Source: Metaphire vulgaris
Taxonomy: Eukaryota > Annelida > Clitellata > Crassiclitellata > Megascolecidae
Direction of reading: 5' to 3'
Assembly (NCBI GenBank): GCA_018105865.1
Contig: CM030836.1
Coordinates: 1,178,001 to 1,242,000 of the forward strand
DNA: 64,000 bases
Every line of letters starts with the position of its first letter. Position 1 is the first letter of the stretch. Position numbers and translations under genes: made by a program. The notes under the pieces were generated by a model. It made no database searches and had not been told where the DNA came from. It saw only the letters and a program-made list of their open reading frames with translations. This document shows positions 1 to 10,352 of the stretch, piece by piece.

Positions 1-605
1 AGCCTCTTCGTCTATGGAAATTATTGCCTACACTGTATGTTGTCAGCTGTGAAAAGGAAGAATCATATGCTTATGGCAGAAAATTGATTGAGGCACATGC
101 TAGCGTCTGTCCCATAGCGCCATTTCAAAGCAGTATAATGTGGACAAGGTTATACTTATTTTTGGCAGTTAATGAAAGCAGCGAAAACATACAATTTTTG
201 ACTAAATTTGAAAAATCTCAAAATTCCAAAACTGAACAATTCGAAATAGGCCTAATCAGATTAGAAAATCTTGTTTAAGTTGCTGTCTATTTTCAGCGCA
301 AAAACAACAGAATACAAAATTTTGCCTATATACTGCCATCGATATCGTCAAAATTCTTTGCTGAACCTCTGCTATGTGTCAGTTAAAAGGCATTATGAAA
401 ACTAATAAGCAAAGTTTTAAAATTGCTACATTTATCGCATTAAGGAGGTAATACAATTTCTCATAGATAACGAAGTATTTGGCTGCATTGGCTACACGTG
501 ATTCCAGTATCAATTGAAATCGACAAACAGCTGCACGAGCTACAGTATTTCAACGCTAAACACAGACAAACATCGTCAATGCATTCGATGGACTATAAAA
601 GCAAT
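1..605. other. Locus A intronic or flanking sequence, partly duplicated at 46.9-47.4 kb
   Basis: I see no supported gene here. From about 361 to 605 the sequence is recognisably related to 46,920-47,400, sharing for example the stretches GGCATTATGAAAACTA and GAGCTACAGTATTTCAAC. It is therefore part of the duplicated PAN-CTLD locus. The first 360 bases have one short open frame (24-278) with no recognisable domain. The last CTLD exon of locus A would be expected on the minus strand left of 1,326, but I could not find it here. Confidence 0.5.
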
Positions 606-981
606 AGCGTTTATCGACAATAATTAGGTCATTGCTGCGCGCGCAGGTTTATGCAAATGTGGATTGTGGACAGCGAGCAGCTAGTGAATCTGAAGGTTAC
701 ATGGCGTCAAGCAACGCGTTTTAAAAAAATAAAGCTGCTAGAATCTGACTTTCCAGGAGCAAAATTTCGTTGTAATGATATTAAAGGCAATTCTGTTGTT
801 GAATTAAAACGTTGGCTCGAGTGCAGAGCATTGTTAACGGCATGAATTTAGTATTTAATATTTTCTAAAATACCGCTCGCATTCAACCGTTTACTGTCCA
901 CATTTGCATACGCATGCGCAGTGCGCGTGACCTGATTCCCGATTATAATTTTAACTATAACGCGGTTAGCCGATAAGCGCT
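606..981. mobile_element. Terminal-inverted-repeat insertion in the locus A intron
   Basis: The segment starts AGCGTTTATCG and ends CGATAAGCGCT. These are inverted copies with one mismatch, and the match extends into the flanking AAT/ATT. The paralogous sequence at about 47,400 reads straight across without this segment, so it looks like an insertion after the duplication. The exact target-site duplication is ambiguous (AT or TA). It contains a short SAP-like open frame, so it may be a deleted copy of a protein-coding DNA transposon. Confidence 0.5.
651..845 (+). pseudogene. Short SAP-like domain ORF inside the 606-981 insertion
   Basis: This is a 64-residue frame. Its C-terminal half reads like the SAP-type helix pair often found at the N-terminus of transposon proteins; the part I recognise is VVELKRWLECRALLTA. 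SAP modules bind DNA in known families. The frame stops just after the helix where the conserved GKKxxLVxRV continuation would be expected, so this looks like a truncated N-terminal fragment. The assignment rests on a short motif and is tentative. Confidence 0.3.
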
Positions 982-1015
982 ATTCAGCACTTGGTCGTTG
1001 AAGAAGATTTTCTTT

Positions 1016-1254
1016 CAGGGCTTTTTTGTAAAAAATATTTTCCGGAACGCAATAGTCAGAAGTCAGTTGTCAATCATGACGTAGCGGCCAAACAGTTAGG
1101 GCCTACTATAAAGATTATTATCGATACAACATTAAATTCAAACAAAGAACATTTAGAACTATATTTTCTAATTATGAATTTAATGTTGCAAAAAATACCA
1201 GTCTTCAGATTTTCCGGAACGCCGTTCCGCCTCGTTCCGGCACAAAAAGCCCTG
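1016..1254. mobile_element. MITE-like insertion with CAGGGCTTTTTGTG ends
   Basis: The left end CAGGGCTTTTTTGT and right end GCACAAAAAGCCCTG are inverted copies. Both subterminal regions carry TTCCGGAACG motifs. The segment is absent from the paralogous intron near 47,425, where the sequence passes directly from the CTTGGTCGTT stretch to ATGAATTACTTC. The flanking T/C-rich octamers are only imperfectly repeated. No coding capacity is seen. Confidence 0.55.
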
Positions 1255-1325
1255 TTTCCTATGAATTACTTCATCCATGGAACTTATGCGATCTCTTACA
1301 TGAAAGATGAATTCAAACTACTTAC

Positions 1326-1511
1326 TTTTGAATTGCTGCTGGAGATATCTTCTGACTGCTTCCTGTTTGGCAGAATTTTTTATTGAAACCATTTGTGCTC
1401 CAGTCTTCTTTCTTGCACAGGCATTTCGAGCGTTGTCCCATGCCATCAGCTCCAGGTTCAAATAGAGACATTGATTGATTTCAGGCACATAGTCAAAACC
1501 GCAAGGACAAG
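1326..1511 (-). CDS. C-type lectin domain, first half exon (locus A, internal exon)
   Basis: This internal exon is 186 nt, phase 1 at both ends. It is bounded by an acceptor ending TTTGCAG and a donor GTAAGT on the minus strand. It encodes about 62 residues starting CPCGFDYVPEINQCLYLNL, the N-terminal cysteine-rich start and first helix of a long-form CTLD. Length, phases and splice sites match the locus B exon at 47,468-47,653, and the frame is open without stops. CTLDs bind carbohydrate or protein ligands, usually outside the cell. Its upstream partner is probably the PAN exon at 14,235-14,549. The second CTLD exon is not visible in the window, so whether the gene is intact is unknown. Confidence 0.75.
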
Positions 1512-1880
1512 CTGCAAATGCATCAAAGGTTGTGTAATATTAAAACGACTATTTCAAACTCAATTTCCACTTGGTGCTACTGGGTCTTGAGCAGGATTAC
1601 TGTCATATTCTTCATATTGATAGAACAGTACTTTTTGTTATTTTCGACGCAATGTTTGACGTGCTCCTGGCACCATTTTTTTAAATTATTGCTAAGGTTG
1701 ACTCCAGCACGCATACCACATAAACTGTTGCAACCTATCTGACCTGATTTGAACCAGGTGCAATGTTTTGTGTAGGGTATTCCACCGGAGAGGGTCAAAT
1801 TTCTAATCGAATAGGATTTCAACTTATGTTGAATGACAAAGAACTATCAATAGGCCTAACAATATCGATTTATACGTTAA
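1512..1880. other. Intron of locus A; no gene seen
   Basis: Positions 1,512 to about 1,577 match the paralogous intron at 47,654-47,710. After that the two loci diverge. The short open frames on both strands show no domain. Confidence 0.4.
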
Positions 1881-1889
1881 CTTTATAAC

Positions 1890-2651
1890 GTTGTGATTGT
1901 TTAGCCAGGAGATAAAAAAAAGAATAGCAAAAGCAACAGGAGCACAGGCAGGCTTTAAAACATTATGGAAAAGCAAAGTCATGACAGTCGAGACCAAACT
2001 GGAGATACTAAGAACATGGGTCTTGTTGGAGGCTCGGAGCGCAATGTTGAAAAATAAGCGCGATTTCGGGTTGATTTTGTACCAAATTATATTTATTTCA
2101 ACATAACAGTCCAAACATCAAAACGGAAGAGCTTCAGAGTCCAAACCAAAGACTCTGAATCTAGATACAAAGTAAGTAAGCAGATCAGACCCATAACAGT
2201 CTTCAGCGTACTACTCTACGAATCAGAAACCTGGACCATAAAGAAAAGAGGCCAAGAACGTCTACTGGTCTTAGAAATTACACTGTAAATCTATAGCAGA
2301 ACTTCGAACATAAGATGGCAGCAGAAAATAAAAAACACAACGACACGAGAAAGAATCGTGAACAAAACAAACATCATGCAATCACTGATACGGAGAAAAA
2401 TGAACTTTTTCGGACATGTATGTAGGATGGAAGACAATCGAATGGAGAAGATCAAAGAGGCAGACCGAGAAGAGAGTGGCTGGATGATATCGTGGATTGG
2501 GGAACGCGGAGCTGCACACGCTAACCAGAGCAGCACAGGACCGTTAAAGATGGAGGAAAATTTTGAATCAGGCTGTCGACGCCTAAGCGCATAACACCCA
2601 TGGAGCTGATGGTGATAATGATGATTTTACAGCGCTATATAAATCGTCGTG

Positions 2652-2715
<64 letters not shown>

Positions 2716-2722
2716 TAATAAT
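1890..2722 (+). mobile_element. RTE-like LINE 3' fragment with (AAT)n tail
   Basis: Degenerate frames spell the C-terminal region of RTE-type endonuclease/reverse transcriptase proteins in order. There is a thumb-like segment with WKSKVMTVETKLEILRTW near 1,960. A TWT-KK segment lies near 2,230. The FFGHVCRMEDNRMEK motif lies near 2,410. The end has a GCGCTATATAAAT-like stretch (2,631-2,645) and then an AAT microsatellite at 2,651-2,722. Frames shift several times, so it is a dead 5'-truncated copy. Confidence 0.7.
2651..2722 (+). repeat. (AAT)n microsatellite
   Basis: About 23 AAT repeats with one interruption near the end. It forms the 3' tail of the adjacent LINE fragment. Confidence 0.9.
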
Positions 2723-3194
2723 GAGCTTAGGATCAGGATGTCGCGATTTTTAGTCTTGTGAGGCTACGCATGGTTTGATTTAACTTATTAAGGACTTAAC
2801 CTTTGCTCCTGTAAGAAAGCCTCCAGTAAATACATAGAATGTCACAGGTTTTGCGAGAAATAATTCCTGTTTCTTCCCACACATACGATAAAATATACTG
2901 AAGGCGGTGCGAGAGGTGGACAGACCTGACGCTATCCCTGAAAAGTGGCAAGCATATGGGTCCCTCGCTGTACAGCAAGGTTAGAATGTTGGCAATGTTC
3001 ATCAATAAGTCTGGTTCCGTTGCACAGGACTTTCTTCGTACTGATATTACGAAGAAGTGTCACCATGAATCCCTGTTTAGGAGTTAGTTCATGTGGCGTT
3101 ATTCGTGAGAGGGAAAGACTGTGAAGAAACTTTGCAGCATAGTTGATTGCTTCAATGCGTGGAATTATACACATTATAAATGTCATAATTATGT

Positions 3195-3640
3195 ATGCAT
3201 GTATTATGGGAAAAGAAGGGAAAGGAAGGGAGAGGGGAAAGGACGGAGAAGAGAGGAGATGGAAGGAATGAAGTGCGCAGAACTTATCGGATATGTGACT
3301 TAAGTAGCTCAAATATATCTGGCTTGTGTGTATTGTGGTGCGGGAAAGGATCTTAGAGTGGGGAAAGTAGGGGAGAGTGTGAGAGAAGAAGTTGGAGAGA
3401 AAAGGGAGTGGAGAGGGGAGTCGGGAAAGGGAAGGAGAAGACAGAATGAGTGAATGGGAATATAGGGTATTACGGGTGGAGAAAGAGATGGAGGAATGCG
3501 AAAGGAGAGGGTAGAGGAAATGAGAGTAAGTGAGAAAGAGGAAAGGGATGTGGGGGTGAATGAGATATGAATGAAAAGAGGAGAGAGGAATGGGAAAAGG
3601 TTGAGAGTGGGTTGAAGATAGGGGATGAGAGGGATGGAGC
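3195..3640 (+). repeat. Purine-rich (GA/GGA) cryptic repeat
   Basis: Roughly 450 bases in which the plus strand is almost all G and A (blocks such as GAAGGGAAAGGAAGGGAGAG), interrupted near 3,300-3,345. Its reverse complement gives long Ser/Pro/Leu/His-rich open frames that are artefacts of composition. No gene is supported here. The bases between 2,723 and 3,194 hold nothing I recognise. Confidence 0.75.
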
Positions 3641-3759
3641 AAGCACACAGAGTTTATTTATGATAATCATCCAGCTCCATTTGGTGCTGTACCGGGGTGT
3701 CGATAACCTGGTTCACAATCTGACTACATCTTGCTCGATCTTGTGATTCTCTGGTCAGG

Positions 3760-4130
3760 TAGTGTAGCTTCGCGTGCTACCATTCAACGATGCCATCTAG
3801 ACACTCTCTCCGCGGTCGGTCTGCCTCTTCGATTATCACCATCCATGGTTACCAGCAGTGACTTCTTCACTAGTCTTTTGTCGTCATCATGCATGTTTGC
3901 CCGAAGAAGTTCATTTGTGTGTGTTAATTCTTCTCCGCATCAATGTTGGCATGATTATGTTTGTCTTGACATTGGTTCTTTCTCGTTTGTTTGTGCTCTT
4001 TATTTTCTGCCGCCATCTTATATTGAGTATTTTTCTACAAATAGCATTTATTTTCAAAGGCAAGTGAACGCTCTTGATCTCTTTTCTTTATTGTCCAGGA
4101 TTCTGATGCGTAGACTGGCATTATTTTGAG
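3760..4130 (-). mobile_element. RTE-like LINE 3' fragment, minus strand
   Basis: On the minus strand, scattered frames give YASESWTIKKRDQERSLAFE, then an FFGQ segment and a C-terminal GRPR-like region. This is the usual order at the end of RTE proteins. Stops and frame changes are frequent. It resembles the plus-strand fragment at 1,890-2,722 and the minus-strand piece at 13,687-13,899. Confidence 0.6.
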
Positions 4131-4268
4131 GTAGACAGCGGAGCCACACGAACTCTACAAAACATGCATAAAATAGCAAAGGCTGCGGTAAGAATTTTTC
4201 TATAATGATGGAAATTACCTGACGCCAATGTTATATATATATATAGGGCCTATATAAAGAGAGAGAGA

Positions 4269-4410
4269 GTGTATGACTTAGACTGCAGACAAGAGGTCAC
4301 AAGAAGAGCAGCAAGGGCTCTAGATCAACTGACGGCAATGGACAAGATCTGGAAAAGCAAAACAATAAGCACTGAAACAAAAAGAAAATACTCGAAAGCT
4401 GTACCTTCAG
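4269..4410 (+). mobile_element. Short RTE-like LINE fragment
   Basis: The frame reads RRAARALDQLTAMDKIWKSK followed by an S-TETK motif. This is the same RTE thumb segment seen at 1,930-2,000. It is cut off by a TA microsatellite. Confidence 0.55.
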
Positions 4411-4412
4411 CA

Positions 4413-4415
<3 letters not shown>

Positions 4416-4474
<59 letters not shown>
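4416..4474. repeat. (TA)n microsatellite
   Basis: An uninterrupted TA run of about 58 bases. A shorter TA run lies at about 4,231-4,246. Confidence 0.95.
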
Positions 4475-4476
<2 letters not shown>

Positions 4477-4541
4477 GGTAATTCCGGATCCCCAGTCACT
4501 TCGGTAGATTATGCTGAAACATCCAACTCCTCCACAGGACA

Positions 4542-4700
4542 CACTGTAAATGAAAAAGGTGGAATATTCCACTTAGGGGTGGAAATATTCCACCCTGGGG
4601 TGGAAATGCCCAAAATTTACACCCTATCTATGTGAAAGGTGGAACGGAGGTCTTTGATGGTGGAATGTCACCACCTTGGGGTGGATTTTCGTCACTTTAA
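4542..4700. repeat. CACTGTAAA-ended repeat with GGTGGAA palindromes
   Basis: The segment begins CACTGTAAATGAAAAAGGTG and then carries several GGTGGAA/TTCCACC palindromes. The reverse complement of the end of the 9,842-10,313 minisatellite starts with nearly the same bases (CACTGTAAACGAAAAAGGTG). Both are therefore ends of one repeat family, in opposite orientation. Confidence 0.6.
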
Positions 4701-4779
4701 AGGTAGATGCTCACAGAAACATCGCACTATTGTATCACGTTGTAGCCGCCCCAACTATGACCTACTACAACCAACTATG

Positions 4780-5500
4780 ACATATACATATATACACATA
4801 TATATGTATATATATATATACAAATATATGTGTATATATATGTATATGTAAATATATGTATAGCTGGGGCAGCTATACATATATTTACATATACATATAT
4901 ATATATACATATATATACACATATATTTGTATATATATACATATATATGTGTATATATGTATATGTATATATACTGCACATGCACATAAATATACGTATA
5001 TGTACATATAAATACATATGCATACATAAACACACACACACATATATATATATATATGCATATATGCATATGAATATAAACATATCTATGTATATGTATA
5101 TAAGAATTTATGTTTATACATGTATATACCTATCTATGTATGTATATGTACAGTATATACAGTATGTACGCATGCATATATATTGATGTATAATATATAT
5201 ACATATATATACATATACACACATATATATATATGAATATATATATATGTATATGTTCATGTATACACATATATACGCATATATATATGCATATATATGT
5301 ATATATGCATATATATGTATATATGCATATAGATGTGTATATCTGTATGTATGTATTGTATAGATGCAGGATTATATATGTAAATTCATGTATTTATTTA
5401 TGTATATATATATGTGTATATATGTATATGCATATGTGTACATGTATGTATATATATGTATATATGCATATATATGTGTAAATTTGTAAATATTTGTATA
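4780..5500. repeat. AT-rich cryptic simple repeat with a large palindrome
   Basis: About 720 bases of TATATACATA-type sequence, giving Tyr/Ile/His/Met-rich frames on both strands that are not genes. A long inverted repeat is centred at about 4,866, with the GC-containing hinge AGCTGGGGCAGCT and AT-rich arms of several tens of bases on each side. Confidence 0.8.
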
Positions 5501-8290
5501 TATGTTATGAGGTCAAACAATAAACAAATAGTACATTTTATTAATAATAAGATAACTATAAAAAAATTTCGTGTTTTTGTTGGGCTGTTTTTGGACTTGT
5601 TTTGCAGTAATTATTACTTGCGATAACTACCTGCATGGTAACGCTGAGTACTTCCGGTAGTCATTTGAATTTCGAATTGTTAAGTATTAACGGTAAGTCA
5701 GCGAAAAGTTTTGTATCTGTTCATCTTCCGGAGAAAACTGGATGGTAACTAATCTTTCACTTGAAATAGATTAAAGATTTGGCAGTTGTTTAGACGGGAG
5801 CCCCGCTTTTAGTAGTCCGTAAAGGTCAACTATAACTACATGGAGACAGCGCGAACTAACAAAAAGTTATAGTGCGCAATTTAAACATCAAATACGATTA
5901 CAATAATAATTACTATGATGTGTAGTTCACTTGGTGCTTTGCTTCAAGTCTGAAAAAAGTCAAAATTAATGTTGATTTTTCACCACGTGTAGTACAGAGC
6001 TCCAGACATTTGAGGCTAGTTTACTGTGCTCGAGGAAAATTTCTAAAATTTGGTGATTGATTTAATTTCGTGTAACTATTATTCACATTTTCTGAGATTA
6101 TTACTGTATTTGCTGTATAAAAATAATACCATATTGCTCTGCATTGAAACGTTTCCAGATCACAACGATTAGACAGGCTATCGTCTGTCTGTCTCTTATA
6201 ACATCCTATCCATGTCTTGAAGACAAACAGTTGTTTGGTCCTAGAAGATCTCTTGTTTATACTGGTACGAGAATGCAAGATGTTCTTGATCAATATCCAG
6301 CTTTGCTATCCTGAAATCTTGGAAACATTTAATGTTCGATCGAAAGCCCTTTTGATTTAGATTGAAAGGTGATTTTCTGCATGTCGCTCTGTTCACTAAT
6401 AGTGTTCAATGAATATGATTCAAATTTTGTGCGCACTTACGATTTTTATAGGGTTTGCCTCAATTGTAACATCCTAACCCTCGGAACCTATGACAAGAAA
6501 CCAAAGTATGGTGATCTGTCACCTCAGGTATTTACTTTTAGTGATCTGTATGTGTGTACTTTGGTAAAGGCAAAAAGCCAGTTAACAAATAAAAAGAGAT
6601 CATTGTGTAAGCATTTTTTAAAAGTGTGCTTTGCTATCTGACAAGGTGTTCTTGTGAAAGGTAGTGACTTGTTGGAACGTTCATGAAGAAGAAGACGATT
6701 GACTTAACTGCAATTTGGTGTTATAAGTTCTAACCATGTTGTGACGTACGAGTTTTAATATAGCCTCAATGGGGAAGTCAGAGAGAATTTTTATATTTGG
6801 ATTCCAGCCTATGTTACAGTCCATCAAGAAAGTTATTGAACTGGATTGTGTGAACTTCAAGCGTGACGATTGATCCTATATGTTTTAAAGTGGAAATTTG
6901 GTTAAAATGAAGTGGGATTCTTTTTTTATCTTCAGGTCGACGTCTAGCAGTTTGTTTTGTCTCGGCACAAAATGGGAATGTCGTTGACTTGTAAAGTTTG
7001 GAATGAGATTAAGAAATGCGGTCAGGTGAAAATGGAAAGCTCTGGATTTAGCTTTTTATGGTGATATTTTCAGTTTATTGGCCTCGAATTTGATGTGCAA
7101 TTTTAATTTTGTTGATTTATTCCTCAGTATCTGGCATGCTGGACATCAAATCAGATGGTGACTTGTTTCTTGTAAATACTAAGCTTTAGAATCAGAAACT
7201 TTAAGATATTTGGATAGAAATTTCTGCTGAATTTTTTATGACTTCTACACCACAGCAGATGATACCAACTGTAGCGAGAACTCTGGCATTTGAAGCATTT
7301 TATAATTAATTTATTGACCAATTGGCTGGCTAACTGGTTATTTGACTGACTGACTGAAGTGCATTTAAGTGGTTGCTGCAATTTCTTATTGAAGGCAAAT
7401 GTTTTTGTTTTAGGATTTTTGTCGTTATGACGACTACAACTGGGATTGGTCGACAAATTACGTTGGTCGATCGTGCACCGAGTCAAAGTTGAAGGTCATG
7501 GTCATGAAATTACCAAGAATCTATCACATTGGAGAATGGTACGTGCTTTCGCAATCTATCATTTCCAGATATCCATTATCAGTAAAGCATATATTGAAAT
7601 ATACTGAATTGGCAAGTTGATGATGTTGATTTTAATAATTTGGCAGGTTTCATAGCCAAGAAATGTTATTTTTAGTGCTGTCCTTTAATCACGATTAATG
7701 CGCAGTCAACACGCTAATCTGTTAATTGCGATTAAAAAATTAATCGCATCAGAATTAATCGCTTCACATTTTTCTAAAGAAACTTTTAAAAACAGCTTGA
7801 AAGTGGTGTTTATAGGCCTACTAGTTGCAATTCTGAAAGTCTGTTCTGCAACTGGTGCATTGTTTATTTCAATTTAATTACTACTTTGGAACCATTGTAA
7901 ATTATTTCTATGATAATTGTCTGCAAATCAAATTGTATAATGTTGTCTTCAAAGAACACTATCACTTTGTTGAAAGCCATTCATAAGTGAATTTTACTGC
8001 ATTTTGTGAATGTAATGTTGCTTAATTTTGCTATCTGTGGTTTAAACTTTGTTTGTGCAGTCGAAGAAATCTGTACCTGAACACATCATCTAACTATGCA
8101 TTGCAATGGACACAAAGAATGATTGTCTGTTAGATCCAGCATCCACGGTGTCAGTTTTGATTGTCAACCAAGTGCTGACCGACTGCACCGACACATTTGC
8201 AGCTGTGGTTGTTTTGTTTGCATGTTATTATGTTTTTTGACATTCAGTACCCGTCTTCACTTGAAAATACTATGATCTTTTTAGATAGTC
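5501..8290. other. AT-rich sequence with no supported gene
   Basis: Several frames of 80-110 codons exist, for example 6,021-6,293 minus, 6,369-6,641 plus and 7,151-7,486 minus. None shows a domain, codon pattern or splice context that I can defend. Near 7,690-7,765 there are repeated TTAATCGC/GCGATTAA motifs, reminiscent of the subterminal repeats of a hAT relic, but I could not define ends. Confidence 0.4.
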
Positions 8291-9592
8291 ATGTTGTTGC
8301 CACAGAAAAAGGTGCATAACAACAAGCATACAGAGAAAGATAAACATGCTTGTATGAACAGCAGTCATTATGCTAAACTTGTTAAGTTCAATAATGTACA
8401 AAATTTGTTAGTTTACTATTCAACTGGTGTTGATAATATTAAGCAAAGTCAAAATTATTATGAAAATTTGGATCAGGAATTCAGAGGAAAGCAATGTTGG
8501 ATTTGTGGCTCTAATTATCATTTGAGTTTTCGGTGAAAACTTAAAGGAAAAAGGAATTCAGTTACAGTGTATGCATAATGTAAATAAAAATTATGTTGAT
8601 CTTAGCACAAGTGATATACTAGCTGAATCTGATGTGTCAGTGCAAGTTACAGTGGTGGCTCCACGGGGTCTGGGAGGCCTGTGCCCCCTATTGAGTGCCT
8701 GGCCCCCAGTGGCCCTCCCTCTTGGGACCCTATACTTAATACTACATACCTAACAACAAATGGTTGGCCCCATGATTAGAAATTACCACTCCAACGGCCC
8801 CCCACTTGCCAAATCCTGGGGCCGCCACTGGCAAGTTATTGTTGGTTCATCGCGTGATATTGGAATTAAGCGTGTAAAGGACAGTAGAATTGTTGTGTCA
8901 AAACTTGTTGATGATGTGAAGGATTGTCATGTATCGTTTGGTATTTTGAAAAATGTAAAAGGTACGGATTGTGTGACAGTTGAACCTACTGTTGTTAAAT
9001 CTCAATTAAGGTTGTTTGATGAAGTTGTAATCACTGAATCTGAAATGTGTGAGGAATATTTTGTGATAAAGGTTTTGGAACATCAAACAAATGATGATGA
9101 TGTACTTTTGAAACTTGATGTTGATGATGTGAAATATGATGGACTAAAGTTCCTAATATGTTGAATGATGTTGAACATGATATGTGTTTTGTGGATCAAT
9201 TTTATGGAAATGATGAAATTGTAGGTGAGGTAGTGAAATGTTTTGATAGCATTGAATTTGATGTTGTGAGTGAAAATGTGAGTGAAGATTGGTGTTTGAT
9301 GAATGAAGTTTATGATGTGGTGAGTAATACAACAAATGATGCTGATGTTGGTATGAAGGATGAAATGATGCTGTCAGTCAGAGAGCAAAGTATTAGACTT
9401 TTAGTTGAGGTGAAACAAATCTGTGGATATGGTGAATTGTTTGTTGGTCACATGTTGATGAAATATGTGTATTTAAAGGCGATTTGTTTTGGATTGAAGG
9501 TCATTTGAATAGCAGACATGTGAGTTGGGATGCTATGTTTAAATGGAGTAGAAGATTTCGTAGAACTGTGTTTGATAGAGAAAAGATTAAAT
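8291..9592 (+). pseudogene. Unrecognised coding remnant with a knuckle-like motif, split by a MITE
   Basis: Open frames follow each other on the plus strand. The first (8,291-8,536) ends with CWICGSNYHLSF, which resembles the start of a zinc knuckle. The second runs 8,571-8,649 and resumes after the MITE at 8,831 with a valine/aspartate-rich stretch to about 9,160. The third is 9,158-9,508. A last shifted frame to about 9,592 ends RFRRTVFDREKIK. Removing the MITE and one copy of its target duplication leaves the flanking segments adjacent. The composition is AT-rich and lacks RT, protease or integrase motifs. It could be the remains of a transposon or retroelement protein, but I do not recognise the family. 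Confidence 0.4.
8650..8830. mobile_element. 181-bp hAT-type MITE with 8-bp target duplication
   Basis: The ends CAGTGGTGGCTCC and GGGGCCGCCACTG are inverted copies. The element is flanked by perfect 8-bp repeats GCAAGTTA at 8,642-8,649 and 8,831-8,838. An 8-bp duplication with CAGTGG-type ends is characteristic of hAT non-autonomous elements. It interrupts the coding remnant at 8,291-9,592. Confidence 0.85.
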
Positions 9593-9841
9593 AGTTTGTA
9601 ATGTTGTGGATGTTAATTTGATCTGTGGACTGAAATATTAAATTGGTAAATTGGATCTGGCTTGATGATTTGTGGATAATTGTAATAAAATGTGATACTG
9701 AGAAATGGATTAATGATTATGTTGTATTAATTTGATTATTGGCGGTTATATTATATATTATGTTATATATTTATTATTATATATTATTATATATATTATA
9801 TATTGTATTAAATATTATATATATATATCCTGTATAGTAAT
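9593..9841. other. AT-rich spacer
   Basis: Low-complexity TATATTAT-type sequence leading into the minisatellite. No gene is seen. Confidence 0.5.
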
Positions 9842-10313
9842 GGTGGGGATTTCCGCCGTCAAGGGTGTTTTAAAAAGGGTGGAAATGTCCCACCTTAATT
9901 TGGGGTGGCAATTTCCACCCTGAGGGTGTAGATATTGGACCACCATAAAAGGTGGAAGTTTCCACCGTCGAGGGTGTTTTAAAAAGGGTGGAAATGTCCC
10001 ACCTTAATTTGGGGTGGCAATTTCCGCCCTGAGGGTGTAGATATTGGACCACCATAAAAGGTGGAAGTTTCCACCGTCGAGGGTGTTTTAAAAAGGGTGG
10101 AAATGTCCCACCTTAATTTGGGGTGGCAATTTCCACCCTGAGGGTGTAGATATTGGACCACCATAAAAGGTGGAAGTTTCCACCGTCGAGGGTGTTTTAA
10201 AAGGGTGGAAATGTTCCACCTTCATTTCGGGGTGGCAATTTCCACCCTGAGGGTGTAGATATTGGACCACCATAAAAGGTGGAAATTTCCACCTTTTTCG
10301 TTTACAGTGCAGG
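9842..10313. repeat. 109-bp minisatellite, about 4.3 copies
   Basis: Units start at about 9,841, 9,950, 10,059 and 10,168, with a partial unit from about 10,277. They differ by only a few bases. Each unit contains GGTGGAA..TTCCACC palindromes and the block TGTAGATATTGGACCACCAT. The array ends with TTTACAGTG, the inverted counterpart of the CACTGTAAA start at 4,542. It directly precedes the RT gene at 10,353, so it may be part of that element or of an element beside it. Confidence 0.85.
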
Positions 10314-10352
10314 GTACCCGCACCCTCACAAACATCATGCCCTCCACTCCAG

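Noticed and set aside
2932..3670. A 238-codon Ser/Leu/Pro-rich minus-strand frame
   Set aside because: Composition artefact of a purine-rich tract.
4755..5626. Overlapping Tyr/Ile/His/Met-rich frames over 100 codons
   Set aside because: Produced by TATATACATA-type simple sequence on both strands; no domain or splice context.
5638..5700. Candidate micro-exon of locus A near CTACCTGCATGG
   Set aside because: It has a donor-like GTAGTT on the minus strand, but no suitable acceptor and no similarity to the locus B micro-exon.
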